A stretch of DNA of 64,000 nucleotides, taken from positions 761,286 to 825,285 of the forward strand of contig JAFXKZ010000002.1 in NCBI GenBank assembly GCA_017531445.1. Reading direction: 5' to 3'. This document shows positions 37,760-48,046 of the stretch, piece after piece. Position 1 is the first letter of the stretch; each line of letters starts with the position of its first letter. Both the position numbers and the translations under genes were made by a program. The DNA comes from Kiritimatiellia bacterium (GTDB lineage: Bacteria; Verrucomicrobiota; Kiritimatiellia; RFP12; DVOR01). Under the pieces are notes generated by a model. It ran no database searches. It had not been told where the DNA came from and saw nothing but the letters and a program-made list of their open reading frames with translations.

Positions 37760-39036
37760 CAGATACCCACACGAATGGTCGATTCCCGTGCGGGGCCAAC
37801 CGAAAGGATTCCCAGACGGCCTCCGGACAACTCTACCAAACGCTCCACGTAAGCTTTTGCCTTCAACGGCAATTGGTCCATCGCGGTGACATTGGAGGTC
37901 TCTTCCAGCCATCCCGGCATCGTTTCATAGATCGGCTTGCAGCGCGCCAACTCCGCTGCGGAGGCCGGCATATCTTCAATGCGCTTGCCGTCCAATTCGT
38001 ACGCCACGCAAATCTTGATTTCCGGCAGTGTATCCATCACATCCAGTTTGGTCAACGTCCAAAAATCGACCCCGTTGACCATTTGCGCATAGCGGGCAAC
38101 CACGGCATCAAACCAACCGCAACGGCGCGGTCTTCCGGTCACGGCACCGAATTCATGTCCGCGTTCTGCGAGGGTTTTACCCACATCGCCAAAATCTTCC
38201 GTCGGGAACGGTCCCTCGCCCACACGTGTGGTATACGCCTTAATCACACCGACCACGCGATCAATGCGGCGCGGACTCAACCCCGAACCGATACACGCAC
38301 CGCCGGAAGTCGGGTTTGAGCTTGTGACAAAAGGATACGTGCCAAAATCGATATCCAACATCGTGCCCTGCGCACCTTCCAAAAGAAGCGATTTCCCTTC
38401 ACGGTCGGCCTTGTGAATCAGCGGAATCGTATCTACGATATACGGACGCAGCTTCTCTGCCGCCTCGATATACGTCTGCACCATCTCGTCGGCATCCAAT
38501 GCTTCAGCATTCAGTTGTGCCAGCTTGACATTTGTTTCAAGCACTTGTTCACGCACAAGTTCGGGGAACTCCGGAATCAGCATATCGCCGCAACGCAACC
38601 CGGTGCGCGAGACTTTTGCCGCATACGCCGGGCCAATCCCACGCCCCGTTGTGCCGATTTTCTTGCCTTCCGGGCGCGCCGCTTCATCGGCACGATCCAG
38701 AGCCCGGTGATACAGCATCACCATCTGTGTGCGCGTGGAAATGAACAGACGGCCTTTGCACTCAACCCCTGTGCTGCGCAACATCTCGATTTCTTCAATC
38801 AGATCCAGCGGATTCATCACCACGCCATTGCCGATAACGCAGACTTTCCCTTCGTGCAAAATCCCGGAGGGCACCAAGCGCAACACACGCTTTTTCCCCT
38901 CGGCAATCACCGTATGGCCTGCATTTGAGCCACCCTGATAACGCACAATCATATCCGCCTGCGCCGTCAGCACATCGATGATCTTACCTTTGCCTTCATC
39001 GCCCCATTGCGAACCGATCAAAATGGTATTTGGCAT
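37759..39036 (-). CDS. purA: Adenylosuccinate synthetase
   Basis: The 425-residue protein has the GTP site GSQWGDEGKGKIIDVL, GTTGRGIGPAYAAKVSR and EGAQGTMLDIDFGTYPFVTSS. It converts IMP to adenylosuccinate. The ATG has AAGGAA upstream and a promoter about 60 bp before it. uppS follows directly. Confidence 0.97.
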   Translation of the reverse strand: MPNTILIGSQWGDEGKGKIIDVLTAQADMIVRYQGGSNAGHTVIAEGKKRVLRLVPSGILHEGKVCVIGNGVVMNPLDLIEEIEMLRSTGVECKGRLFISTRTQMVMLYHRALDRADEAARPEGKKIGTTGRGIGPAYAAKVSRTGLRCGDMLIPEFPELVREQVLETNVKLAQLNAEALDADEMVQTYIEAAEKLRPYIVDTIPLIHKADREGKSLLLEGAQGTMLDIDFGTYPFVTSSNPTSGGACIGSGLSPRRIDRVVGVIKAYTTRVGEGPFPTEDFGDVGKTLAERGHEFGAVTGRPRRCGWFDAVVARYAQMVNGVDFWTLTKLDVMDTLPEIKICVAYELDGKRIEDMPASAAELARCKPIYETMPGWLEETSNVTAMDQLPLKAKAYVERLVELSGGRLGILSVGPARESTIRVGI

Positions 39037-39092
39037 AGCAACTTCCTTAAATCAACTCAATTGAGCACCGACAACGGTGCAAAACAGCGCAA

Positions 39093-39121
39093 ATTATAGC
39101 AAAGCCTCCGGCGACACGCAA
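39093..39121 (-). promoter_or_regulatory. Promoter of purA-uppS
   Basis: TTGCGT, a 17-bp spacer and TATAAT with TTTGC before the -10, on the minus strand. Confidence 0.65.
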
Positions 39122-39189
39122 ACGCCGCGGCGTGTATTTCAGCAAGGAACGGCATTTTGTCTTGGGCATAAATTCCCGCTTGAGAGGTA

Positions 39190-39198
39190 TGCTATACT
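39190..39198 (+). promoter_or_regulatory. Extended -10 promoter upstream of the SEDS gene
   Basis: TGCTATACT is an extended -10 element 142 bp before the ATG at 39340, so a long leader is implied. No clear -35 is present. Confidence 0.45.
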
Positions 39199-39339
39199 GT
39201 AGGTTGAGCAGTGCGGCGGGCAACCCGGAAAAGCGGCAAGCCGATGTTGTGCTGCCGGAAAAATCGCCGCAGGATCATGACGGCACCTGCGCCACTCGTC
39301 AATCCATCGAAAAACAACGGTTGAAAAAGTCTTAAATAA

Positions 39340-40695
39340 ATGGCAAAAACGCTCTCCAAGACGGCAAAAACCAAACGGACAAAAGGCAAACAGCCACCCA
39401 AAAAGCAACCGGGTGCCGCAGCCGCAGCCTCCGGGCGTTTCCCCACCGGTCTCCTCTGGTGGGGCATTCTCTCCCTCTTTATGGCGGTTGCCGCGTTCCC
39501 GATTCTGATGAACCGCCTGACAGAAGATCTTTCGCTTTCTTCGGCACATTTGGCACCGCTGGCCGTATGGTGCGGCACAACGATTCTCGCCTTCTGGTTT
39601 TCCCGTCCGCGAATTTTCTCCGGCGATCGCCCCTTTGTCGTGCTGACACTCTTTCTCTTTGGTCTTGGCATCGTAGAGCAACTGCGGCTGGAAACATTCC
39701 ACGCCACTTGGCACCTTTGGAGAGCCTATGCCCCCATGCTCGCAGGTGCTGCGGGGTTTCTCTTCTGCCTGCGGTTTCTCAAAGCGCATCATTTTGAACG
39801 GTTGCTGGCCCTAAAACCAATGGAAGGAATGCTCTGGTGTGCCATTATGGGCGTGCTGGGATTGCTCTTCTGCTTCGGCAGAAGTTATCGCGGCGGAATG
39901 TTTCTGCCGGGACAAATCAACCCCACGGAATTGATTAAACTCCTGACGGTGCTTTTGGGTGCCACCGTATTGACGCGCCTCAACACTTCGCTCTCCCGGA
40001 CGTGCTGCTTCCTGCCGATGCCGCCACTGACGGCATTGATTCAACTGGCATTCTTCTGGGGTGCGCCGCTATTAGGCGTTGTCATGGTGCGCGATTTAGG
40101 CTTGGTGCTGATTCTTTGCCTCACCTACGTTACGCTGCTTACGGTGCTCACGCGCAATCCGCTCTGGTTGCTGTTCGGCCTCGGCGGCGCGGCAGCCGCC
40201 GGATTTGCCGTCTGCTCGATTTCCGCACACACGGCCACCCGTTTCGCCATTTGGCAGAATCCGTTTGCCGATCCGCTGGGAAAAGGGTATCAGATTCTGC
40301 AAAGTCTCTGCGCCATGAATGCCGGAGGAATGACAGGAACAGGCCTCAACCAGGGGATGCCTGGAGCCGTTCCCATCGTTACAAGCGACTTCGTCTATGC
40401 TGCGATTGCAGAAGAGTGGGGGTTGATCGGCTGCGCACTGCTTTTCTGCCTTTACACCCTTTGGCTGCAACGGATCTTCCGGATCGGCGCACAAAGTGAG
40501 CGTCTCCCGCTCAAACTGACTGCCGCCGGGATCGGCGCAGTGCTGGGCGTGCAGATTATTCTCAATGTCGGTGGCGTTACCAAAGCTCTGCCCATGACGG
40601 GCATCACGCTCCCCTTCCTTTCCCACGGCGGCTTCTCGCTCCTGACGGTCTTTCTCCTCTGCGGCGTAGCGGTGGCACTGTCCAAACAGGAATAA
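39340..40695 (+). CDS. SEDS-family cell-wall polymerase/shape protein (FtsW/RodA)
   Basis: The 451-residue protein has a basic cytoplasmic N-terminus, about ten membrane helices and the SEDS loop ending MTGTGLNQGMPGAVPIVTSD with FVYAAIAEEWGLIGC; the C-terminal part has GITLPFLSHGGFSLL. SEDS proteins polymerise peptidoglycan glycan strands with a partner penicillin-binding protein. No such partner is adjacent. The ATG lacks a clear ribosome-binding site. FtsW versus RodA cannot be decided here. Confidence 0.85.
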   Translation: MAKTLSKTAKTKRTKGKQPPKKQPGAAAAASGRFPTGLLWWGILSLFMAVAAFPILMNRLTEDLSLSSAHLAPLAVWCGTTILAFWFSRPRIFSGDRPFVVLTLFLFGLGIVEQLRLETFHATWHLWRAYAPMLAGAAGFLFCLRFLKAHHFERLLALKPMEGMLWCAIMGVLGLLFCFGRSYRGGMFLPGQINPTELIKLLTVLLGATVLTRLNTSLSRTCCFLPMPPLTALIQLAFFWGAPLLGVVMVRDLGLVLILCLTYVTLLTVLTRNPLWLLFGLGGAAAAGFAVCSISAHTATRFAIWQNPFADPLGKGYQILQSLCAMNAGGMTGTGLNQGMPGAVPIVTSDFVYAAIAEEWGLIGCALLFCLYTLWLQRIFRIGAQSERLPLKLTAAGIGAVLGVQIILNVGGVTKALPMTGITLPFLSHGGFSLLTVFLLCGVAVALSKQE

Positions 40696-40698
40696 AAT

Positions 40699-40728
40699 GC
40701 GCGGCAGGGAGCCACCTCCCTGCCGCGC
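40699..40728. terminator. Hairpin between convergent SEDS gene and hemL
   Basis: A 13-bp perfect stem (GCGCGGCAGGGAG with its complement) lies 3 bp past the SEDS stop and 25 bp from the hemL stop. It may serve both strands. Confidence 0.75.
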
Positions 40729-40753
40729 CGTATGTCAATCGCCTATCGTTTGC

Positions 40754-42040
40754 CTACAACGCGGCAAAGGTCGCTTTCGCGGCGGCAATGATGGTTTCCA
40801 CCTCTTCCGTGCGGTGTGCCGCAGAAACAAAGTTGACCTCAAAAGCCGAGGGCTCGAAATAGACCCCGCGCGCAAGCATCCCGTGGAAGAAACGGGCATA
40901 CAGGGCGGTGTCGGCTTTCTGTGCATCGGTCAAATTACACACCGGAAGCGCGGTCGTGGCAAAAGGCGTGAAAATTGTGGCATGACGTTGAACGCGTATC
41001 GGCACGCCGGCCGCTTCGGCGGCCTCATTCAGCGCGTCTGCAATCCGCACGACATTCGCCTCCATCTGTGCATAGGGCGGATGGGCTTTCAATTCATCCA
41101 GCACGGCGATCGCCGCCGCCACCGCCACCGGGTTTCCGGAAAGGGTGCCGGCCTGATAAACCTTGCCGCAGGGCGCGAGCGCATCCATGATGTCCGCCTT
41201 GCCACCCACTGCCGCCAGAGGGAAGCCGCCCCCGATGACTTTACCCATCGTCACCAAATCGGGCTGAAGCCCTGCCGCATCACTGTAAAGACCATAGCGG
41301 AAGCGGAACGCATTGATTACTTCATCACAGATTAACAGCGCACCGGCCGCGTGTGCCAGCGTCTCCAGACCTTTCAAATATCCCTCCTTCGGCGGCACGC
41401 AGCCCATGTTGCCGGCGACAGGCTCAATAATCACTGCCGCGATCCGTGCGCCATGCACCTCAAAGGCGCGTTGCGCGGCGGCGAGATCATTGTAGGGGAT
41501 TACGAGCGTATCGCGGGCAATAATTTGGGGGATACCGGCACTTGCCACCTCTGCACCGTCCCCGGCAGTCAGCACTCCGCTTCCGGCACTGACAAGTAGT
41601 GCGTCACTGTGTCCGTGATAGCACCCCTCGCACTTCAGAATCAATTCGCGCCCCGTCACCCCTCGGGCAAGCCGCACAGCGGTCATCACCGCTTCTGTGC
41701 CGGAATTGACCAGGCGCACACGGTCCAGCAGCGGGCTTGCCGCGACCAAACGTTCTGCGAGGGCGACTTCGCCCGGTGTGCCGATGCCGAAGGTCGTCCC
41801 TCCTCCAGCCGCCCGTGAGACGGCTTCTGTAACCTGTTCTGCGGCGTGCCCCAGAATCATCGCCCCCCACGAGCAGCAGCAATCGATTAACGTGCGCCCG
41901 TCTGCAAGGGTGATCGTGGCCCCTTTACCGGAAGTTACGAAAATGGGCGTCCCCCCCACGGCATTGAATGCCCGCACCGGAGAATTCACGCCGCCGGGAA
42001 TTACCGAGCGCGCCCGTTCAAAGAGTTTTTCATGTGTCAT
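40754..42040 (-). CDS. hemL: Glutamate-1-semialdehyde 2,1-aminomutase
   Basis: The 428-residue class III aminotransferase-fold enzyme starts MTHEKLFERARSVIPGGVNS. It has VNSGTEAVMTAVRLARGVTG, LLICDEVINAFR and the PLP lysine in TMGKVIGGGFPLAAVGG. It makes 5-aminolevulinate for haem from the glutamate route. The start has no strong ribosome-binding site; upstream sequence is array D. Confidence 0.95.
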   Translation of the reverse strand: MTHEKLFERARSVIPGGVNSPVRAFNAVGGTPIFVTSGKGATITLADGRTLIDCCCSWGAMILGHAAEQVTEAVSRAAGGGTTFGIGTPGEVALAERLVAASPLLDRVRLVNSGTEAVMTAVRLARGVTGRELILKCEGCYHGHSDALLVSAGSGVLTAGDGAEVASAGIPQIIARDTLVIPYNDLAAAQRAFEVHGARIAAVIIEPVAGNMGCVPPKEGYLKGLETLAHAAGALLICDEVINAFRFRYGLYSDAAGLQPDLVTMGKVIGGGFPLAAVGGKADIMDALAPCGKVYQAGTLSGNPVAVAAAIAVLDELKAHPPYAQMEANVVRIADALNEAAEAAGVPIRVQRHATIFTPFATTALPVCNLTDAQKADTALYARFFHGMLARGVYFEPSAFEVNFVSAAHRTEEVETIIAAAKATFAAL

Positions 42041-42054
42041 AACACTGTTTCCGA

Positions 42055-42138
42055 AAGTCGCCGATATCCGGCCGGAATGTCGGCGAAGTTCACTATCCAC
42101 TATCGCCGATGTTCGCACGCACTATCGGCGATGTTCAA
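42055..42138. repeat. Four-unit dispersed array D
   Basis: Units lie at 42055-42068 (AAGTCGCCGATATC), 42077-42093 (AATGTCGGCGAAGTTCA), 42101-42114 (TATCGCCGATGTTC) and 42123-42138 (TATCGGCGATGTTCAA). The array fills the whole gap between the dut stop at 42140 and the hemL start, ending 2 bp from the dut stop. Confidence 0.8.
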
Positions 42139-42139
42139 A

Positions 42140-42583
42140 TCAACATCCGCTGGAACCGAATCCCCCTGCACCGCGCACTGTATGATCGGAGACGGCCCCC
42201 TCCTCCAACGCCACGCGCCGGACCGGCGCAACAACAAGCTGGGCAATACGCATCCCTTTCCGTATTTCAAAGGGTTCCTGCCCGTGATTGATCAACAACA
42301 CTTTCACTTCTCCCCGATAGCCTTCATCGATGGTGCCGGGCGCATTGAGCACCGTAACGCCGTAGGTTATCGCCAGACCGCTGCGCGGACGCACCTGCCC
42401 TTCCGTTCCGGCAGGCAACGCAATCTTAAGTCCGGTCGCCACCGCCGCCCGTTCGCCCGGCAGCAAGCGGCGCGCTTCATCCGCGCAAAGATCCATCCCT
42501 GCATCGCCGGGATGCGCATACGCTGGCAGCACAGCCGTCTCTGTAAGACGTTCCACGCGCAAAATCATATCCGTTGTTTCCAT
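42140..42583 (-). CDS. dut: Deoxyuridine triphosphatase
   Basis: The 147-residue trimeric dUTPase has [50 protein letters not shown] and the C-terminal motif AGGFGSSG. It removes dUTP and supplies dUMP. The ATG at 42583 has GGAG; a second ATG lies five codons later. Confidence 0.95.
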   Translation of the reverse strand: METTDMILRVERLTETAVLPAYAHPGDAGMDLCADEARRLLPGERAAVATGLKIALPAGTEGQVRPRSGLAITYGVTVLNAPGTIDEGYRGEVKVLLINHGQEPFEIRKGMRIAQLVVAPVRRVALEEGAVSDHTVRGAGGFGSSGC

Positions 42584-42600
42584 CAAAATACTCCGGGATT

Positions 42601-45072
42601 TTACTTTTGCTTCAACGTAAAGACGCCGGTGGAGTCTCCGCCGCCATCGCCGGTGCAATGGATGCGCAAGATATAGTCTTCCAAACCGGTGCGCAATTGC
42701 GGCACCTTCAAGTGATACACGTTGTCGCGTGTTTTTCTTCCGGCATACCCTTCATGGACATCTTCGGCCACCTTCTTTTCGCCTTCAAAAAGCTCCACCG
42801 CGTGAATCTTGAGCGCATGGCGGCCGGCGAGATAACGCACGGTCAACTCAAACTCCCCCGCAGCCGTGATATATTCCGAGACGCTGAAATCCAAATGCGT
42901 CTTCCCCCGCTTCTTATTCAAATGCCACGGCACACCCTTGGCAGAAGCAAACGCCGCCGGCCAACGCTGATGCACCTCAACGGCAAATGTGAGGGCCTCT
43001 TTTACACTCGCCATCAGCGCACCGTTCGCAGAAGGCGAAGTGACGCCCTGATTCAAAAAGCGGTCATTCAACGCGTTATAAGCCGGCGTCGGGTTTGTAC
43101 GGTCCGCCTCGGAAGCAAAGAAAATCTGCCAACGCTGCAAATAATAATCGCGCATCAATCCGCCCAACTGCCGATGCGCATAATCATTCAAAGCCCCCGT
43201 GCGGCCACTCCAAGTGGTATACATCCGGCGAAGGGCTTTGGCCGCAGCCTCGCCTCCCGTGCGGCGGGCAATCGCTTCATACCGGGCGAGCGTCCAACGC
43301 GGTTCGCACGAAAGCACCTTGTCCGTTAGGCGGATTGTTTCCAAAAAGTAGGGCGCACTCTTTCCGGAAGCACCCTGCGCCAAAAGCGGACGAGCCAGGT
43401 CGGAAAGTGCCTGACGCGTGGCATCAACCAAATCGTAACGGAAGGTTTCTTCTTGCAGCAATGCCGGATACTGCTTGGCAGCATTAGCCAGATAGAGCGC
43501 GGCTTTCAACGTGTCACGCGCCGAATAATAGACCTCTCCCCTGGCCCATGACGAAGCCTTTCGCGCCGTCCATGAGGGACGGGCGCACAGAATACTCTCC
43601 GTGCATCCCTCTTGATCGCGGAGCGGCTTGTAGACCGATTTCGCCAACAGGTTCAAAGCCTCTACGACCGGTTTCGGAGCCATTCCATAGCGGCGTTGCG
43701 CATAACAGACGAGCCAGTTTTCCATCTCCGCAGGCGACATTACTTTGTCGGACGGCATAAAGAAACGCCCGGTAAAGAGTTCGTAAAAGAGCGGATTCGT
43801 CTCCAATCCCTCCGAGAGCAGTCCGTAACCTACCAGCGTGGAAGCACCGGGCTGCTGCATCAATTCTCCCAAATGCATCTGCGATTCCAGACCGCCATAC
43901 AATCCGTGATTGCCGCCAAAGTTCAACAACTCGCACCACACCCACGGCACATTACCGAACGTACGCGCATACTGATGTCCGCGCACCTGATCTTTCACCA
44001 ACGCCTCAATCAGCGCATATTTCGGGTCTAATCCGGCAAGCAAATCGGCACGGGGATTCCCATGCCACGCCTGAATCACCCAGATGGCACCGGGCGAAGC
44101 TTTCTGTTGTGCCGCTTGAACCGCACGGGCACACGCGGTGACATTCACTCCGGCAGTCCGTCCGCCCTCATGAAAAAGGTCACCAGCAAACGCATCAGCC
44201 TGCGAAAGACCATACACATTCAAAAGGTGCTTATACCAGATCTCCGCCACCTTGGCATAGGCCTCACAATCGGGAAGCAACAGCGTTGGGCGCACGAAAC
44301 CATCCACCCAACGCCCCTGATTGACAAACCGCGCCTCACCAAACGCCGCCGGAAGATACTGGGCGATATCATGCGGCAACAGACCGACAAACCCCTGAAG
44401 GATCGGTTTCATCCCCAACGCTTTCGCCTCGGAGACAATATACGCTCCCAAGGCCGCATCAGCTTCAATACGTTCTTGCGGGAGCGGACCGCCGAGCCCT
44501 TCGAGGTTGCCCATATTCCACCATGCAGCGGCCGCCTCGTCGGGGATAAACGCGGCTATGCGTTCTTCCGGATAGCCCAGTTCGCGCAACGTCAATTGCC
44601 ATACCTTCGGTAGCCCCGCCTGAACCAGCGGCATCTCAAATCCGTAAAGGGCAAGGCGATCCAATTCTTCGCGCCACTCCTGCTTTCCCCAAAAGGCCAT
44701 CGTATACGAAAGTGTGCAATAGTTGTAAGCCACTGTCCGCGAAAATGCCGGCGAGAAGCGGAGCACCCGTTCGGGCGTCGGCATCGGAACATTCAGCCGG
44801 TTGCCGCACCACGACCAGTGAGCCCCTGCAACCTCACGCAAATAACAGCCGAGACCCGCCGCCGCCAGGCGCGTATCCGGCGCAGTGATCCGGAAACTGT
44901 CGCCGCCATTAGGCTCAAGGGTAATCGCCGAAACCGAGGGATCCACAGCGAACTGCACGCGATTGCACAATGCCGGAGCGACACGCTCGACCAGCGCAGT
45001 CAACGCATCGGCACGCACGATCCCTGCCAACCCCATCGCCATCACAACGGCAATCATCCGCAATTGTCTCAT
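42601..45072 (-). CDS. GH89 alpha-N-acetylglucosaminidase
   Basis: The 823-residue secreted protein has a signal peptide (about 1-21) and the GH89 architecture. It has [33 protein letters not shown] and an [16 protein letters not shown] segment with a conserved glutamate. The family removes terminal alpha-GlcNAc, as on gastric mucin or heparan. A short C-terminal beta domain resembles a carbohydrate-binding jellyroll. It lies 18 bp before dut on the same strand, behind AAAAGGAAAA. Mucin sugars are the likely substrate. Confidence 0.9.
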   Translation of the reverse strand: MRQLRMIAVVMAMGLAGIVRADALTALVERVAPALCNRVQFAVDPSVSAITLEPNGGDSFRITAPDTRLAAAGLGCYLREVAGAHWSWCGNRLNVPMPTPERVLRFSPAFSRTVAYNYCTLSYTMAFWGKQEWREELDRLALYGFEMPLVQAGLPKVWQLTLRELGYPEERIAAFIPDEAAAAWWNMGNLEGLGGPLPQERIEADAALGAYIVSEAKALGMKPILQGFVGLLPHDIAQYLPAAFGEARFVNQGRWVDGFVRPTLLLPDCEAYAKVAEIWYKHLLNVYGLSQADAFAGDLFHEGGRTAGVNVTACARAVQAAQQKASPGAIWVIQAWHGNPRADLLAGLDPKYALIEALVKDQVRGHQYARTFGNVPWVWCELLNFGGNHGLYGGLESQMHLGELMQQPGASTLVGYGLLSEGLETNPLFYELFTGRFFMPSDKVMSPAEMENWLVCYAQRRYGMAPKPVVEALNLLAKSVYKPLRDQEGCTESILCARPSWTARKASSWARGEVYYSARDTLKAALYLANAAKQYPALLQEETFRYDLVDATRQALSDLARPLLAQGASGKSAPYFLETIRLTDKVLSCEPRWTLARYEAIARRTGGEAAAKALRRMYTTWSGRTGALNDYAHRQLGGLMRDYYLQRWQIFFASEADRTNPTPAYNALNDRFLNQGVTSPSANGALMASVKEALTFAVEVHQRWPAAFASAKGVPWHLNKKRGKTHLDFSVSEYITAAGEFELTVRYLAGRHALKIHAVELFEGEKKVAEDVHEGYAGRKTRDNVYHLKVPQLRTGLEDYILRIHCTGDGGGDSTGVFTLKQK

Positions 45073-45096
45073 AACGATTTTCCTTTTCAGATGAGA

Positions 45097-47148
45097 TTAT
45101 CCATCCAAACCATAAGTTTTACGCAACGTTTTCAACTCATCCCGGAGCAACGCTGCACGTTCAAATTCCAAGCTTTCGGCGGCTTTCCGCATTTCCTGCT
45201 CCAAATCCCGCATGGCTTGCAGCACCTCTTCCATTGGCAATCCGCGCCCATCCACCTTCAGACTGCCGGGAACTTTACGCGCTTTACCACGCGGAACTGG
45301 CTCGGACTCCGCGCCCGGCATCACTTGAAGATCCTCATTGATGGCCCGTTTTACACTGCAAGGCACAATGCCATTCGCCGCATTGTAAGCCGACTGTCGC
45401 TCGCGATGACGCTGCGTCAGGGCGATCAACGCTTTAATCGCGGGCGTTTCCTCGTCTGCGTATAATATCACTTTCCCATCGGTATTACGCGCACAGCGTC
45501 CGGCAGTCTGCACAAGTGCGGTTTCACTCCGCAGGAATCCTTCTTTGTCTGCGTCCAGAATGATGACGCGTGTAACCTCCGGCAAGTCCAGTCCTTCGCG
45601 CAACAGATTTACGCCAATAAGCGCATCGAAATCGCCTTTGCGCAGTCTTCCCAAGATGTCTACACGTTCAATGGCGTCGATATCGGAGTGGAGATACTCA
45701 CATTTAATGCCGACATCAGCCAGATATTGCGCAAGGTCTTCACAGGAACGCTTCGTCAGGGCTGCAACCAACGTGCGTCCTCCGCGTTCGGTTGCGGCGC
45801 GAATCTCTTCCATGACATCGTCAATCTGATTCTTGAGCGGCCGCACTTCCACGACAGGATCAAGCAATCCGGTGGGGCGAATAACCTGCTCGGCTTCCAC
45901 CTCTGCCACAGTTCGCTCGTGCGGACCGGGGGTCGCGGAAGTATAAAGGATGCGAGGCATCCGCGCATCAAACTCATCAAACGTGAGAGGTCGGTTGTCT
46001 TTTGCGGACGGAAGGCGGAAACCATTATCCACAAGCACCTGTTTTCGCGCCTGGTCTCCATTGTACATTGCGCGGATCTGGGGCAAGGTCACATGGCTCT
46101 CATCGATGATACAAAGAAAGTCTTTCCCGAAATAATCTACCAATGTCGGCGGCGGCAGACCCGGCAAACGCCCGGCCAACGGCGCAGAGTAGTTCTCAAT
46201 GCCGGTGCAATAGCCCATTTCCGAGAGCATTGCCAAGTCGTATTCCGTGCGTTGACGCAACCGCTGCTCTTCCAAAAGCTTCCCCTCGCGGTCAAGTTCT
46301 TTCAGGCGTTCGGAGAGTTCAGCCTTGATACGCTCCACTCCATCCAGCAGCTGGGAACGCGGCATGACAAACTGTTTTGCCGGGGAAATCAGGCAGGAAG
46401 GGATGGCACCTGTCACTTTCCCGCTTATGGTGTTAAAACTTTGTAACGCGTCAATTTCATCGCCGAAGTAGCTGACTCTGATGCCTTCTGTGGCATACGA
46501 TGGAAAAATATCCACCACATCGCCGCGCACACGGAAAACACCCGGCCGCGGTTCGTAGTCATTGCGCTGGTATTGAATTTCCGTCAATTGCTCCAGCAAT
46601 TCCTCCCGGGGAAGCTCCATACCCGGCCGCAAAGCAATCATCAATCCACGGTAATCTTCCGGAGAGACCAAACCATAGATGCACGAAACAGAGGCGACAA
46701 TAATTACGTCTTTGCGCCCGAGCAAGCTGTGTGAAGCCGCCAGACGAAAGCGTTCCAAATCCTCATTGATGCTGGCATCTTTCTCGATATACGTATCGGT
46801 TTGCGGCAAATACGCCTCGGGTTGATAGTAATCGTAATAGGAGATGAAATACTCTACCGCATTGTCAGGGAAAAAGGCTTTCAACTCCGCATACAATTGC
46901 GCGGCGAGCGTTTTATTATGCGAAATGACCAGTGTCGGCCGCTGAAACCGTGCAATGACATTGGCCATCGTAAAGGTTTTCCCGCTCCCGGTCACTCCTC
47001 TGAGAATGGCTCTTCCGGCACCTTTTTGAAAAGCTTCCACCAGCGTATCAATCGCTTCAGGTTGATCGCCGGTGGGTGCATAGGCCGAAACCAGGCGGAA
47101 GTGCGCCGGGGCGGTATTTACTTCATTCTCAAAACGCGTTTCAAGCAT
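45097..47148 (-). CDS. uvrB: Excinuclease ABC subunit B
   Basis: The 683-residue helicase-like protein has Walker A ILRGVTGSGKTFTMANV, the beta-hairpin YYDYYQPEAYLPQTDTYI, RTLVAALTKRSCEDLAQYL and a C-terminal UVR motif (ESLEFERAALLRDELK). It verifies DNA damage with UvrA and UvrC. A secreted nitroreductase gene lies 31 bp upstream, and GH89 begins 24 bp downstream. Confidence 0.96.
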   Translation of the reverse strand: MLETRFENEVNTAPAHFRLVSAYAPTGDQPEAIDTLVEAFQKGAGRAILRGVTGSGKTFTMANVIARFQRPTLVISHNKTLAAQLYAELKAFFPDNAVEYFISYYDYYQPEAYLPQTDTYIEKDASINEDLERFRLAASHSLLGRKDVIIVASVSCIYGLVSPEDYRGLMIALRPGMELPREELLEQLTEIQYQRNDYEPRPGVFRVRGDVVDIFPSYATEGIRVSYFGDEIDALQSFNTISGKVTGAIPSCLISPAKQFVMPRSQLLDGVERIKAELSERLKELDREGKLLEEQRLRQRTEYDLAMLSEMGYCTGIENYSAPLAGRLPGLPPPTLVDYFGKDFLCIIDESHVTLPQIRAMYNGDQARKQVLVDNGFRLPSAKDNRPLTFDEFDARMPRILYTSATPGPHERTVAEVEAEQVIRPTGLLDPVVEVRPLKNQIDDVMEEIRAATERGGRTLVAALTKRSCEDLAQYLADVGIKCEYLHSDIDAIERVDILGRLRKGDFDALIGVNLLREGLDLPEVTRVIILDADKEGFLRSETALVQTAGRCARNTDGKVILYADEETPAIKALIALTQRHRERQSAYNAANGIVPCSVKRAINEDLQVMPGAESEPVPRGKARKVPGSLKVDGRGLPMEEVLQAMRDLEQEMRKAAESLEFERAALLRDELKTLRKTYGLDG

Positions 47149-47179
47149 TTGGGCAAACTACGCTCGCAGCGCACGTTTT

Positions 47180-47767
47180 TCAACGCACGCCAATGCGCAT
47201 TCCATAGAGCACCTCTGCGGTTTTGCAGTCCAGGGCGCGTGCCAGTTTCGGACGGTCAATCGACCCCAAGAAAACGCATGGCCACTGTTGCGTGGTGCAA
47301 TAGAGATAGACATTCTGCCCCACAAAGCCGCAATCCACCTGAGCATATTCAGGCGATTGATCCTCGTCATCATAGGTGAAAATCAGCAACATCGACGCGC
47401 CACGCAATTGATCCGAGAGGTCAACCGTTGTTTCCACGCGCTCCAACTCATTCTCCTCCTCGTCCCATTCGTAAAGCCCCTGAGCCGTCAATACCGCAAT
47501 CTCGATTTCCTGACGGTTCATCGCCGAGGGTGCCGTGCGCTTTCCATCAGGACGCGTAATCCCATTCGCCGCCCAAAGCACATTGGCAATCTGCTGCAAC
47601 GAAGGTTCCGCCCCCTGCACCCGATGCGTTGTTTTGCGTTGGCTCAATGCCTCCAACAGCGTCATCCCCCCGCTTTTCTGCGGAGCAGGCAAGCGAATCT
47701 CATCATCGGCCATCAGCGGCATTGCCAGACATCCGGCAAGAACAATACTCCATACGAATTGTTTCAT
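47180..47767 (-). CDS. Exported SagB-type nitroreductase-fold protein
   Basis: The 195-residue protein has a signal peptide (MKQFVWSIVLAGCLAMPLMA). A SagB-like nitroreductase domain follows: SGGMTLLEALSQRKTTHRV, QIANVLWAANGITRPDGKRT, CGFVGQNVYLYCTTQQWP. The fold binds FMN, yet export of such an enzyme is unusual. It could act on small molecules or redox carriers in the periplasm. The flavin-binding C-terminal end looks short. It lies upstream of uvrB in the same direction. Confidence 0.75.
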   Translation of the reverse strand: MKQFVWSIVLAGCLAMPLMADDEIRLPAPQKSGGMTLLEALSQRKTTHRVQGAEPSLQQIANVLWAANGITRPDGKRTAPSAMNRQEIEIAVLTAQGLYEWDEEENELERVETTVDLSDQLRGASMLLIFTYDDEDQSPEYAQVDCGFVGQNVYLYCTTQQWPCVFLGSIDRPKLARALDCKTAEVLYGMRIGVR

Positions 47768-47806
47768 TTGTCATACTCCTTTCATACAACGTTGTGTTAC
47801 AACAGC

Positions 47807-47834
47807 ACTATAGCAAAAAAAGCACACCCCTCAA
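47807..47834 (-). promoter_or_regulatory. Promoter of the nitroreductase-uvrB run
   Basis: TTGAGG, a 16-bp spacer and TATAGT with TTTGC before the -10, on the minus strand; the nitroreductase ATG lies 40 bp downstream. Confidence 0.6.
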
Positions 47835-47956
47835 ACACGATTTCTGCGCGAACCTCGCCCCCTGCACTCCACAACACACCTCTCCCCTGCAATGCACCTT
47901 TCCCCACCCTCCGCCGCTTCTCCCGCGACCCTGCAATCAACCTCAGGCGAAACCGC

Positions 47957-48046
47957 TTTTCAACATCGCCGAAACCGGGACGCAACGTGGGCGGCATTGA
48001 TTCGCAATACCGCCCACATTCATACGCATCTTTCGCCCATCTTGTT
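47957..48046. repeat. Four-unit dispersed array E
   Basis: Units lie at 47957-47974 (TTTTCAACATCGCCGAAA), 47983-47999 (CAACGTGGGCGGCATTG), 48006-48022 (AATACCGCCCACATTCA) and 48030-48046 (CTTTCGCCCATCTTGTT). Units 2 and 3 pair with one another. The last unit overlaps the HNH gene stop by 2 bp. Confidence 0.8.

Noticed and set aside
39200..39339. SRP RNA-like segment (ACCCGGAAAAGCGGCAAG) in the SEDS gene leader
   Set aside because: Conserved GGTCAGG and GGAAG/AGCAG elements are not all present and the helix could not be completed by eye; may be leader RNA only.
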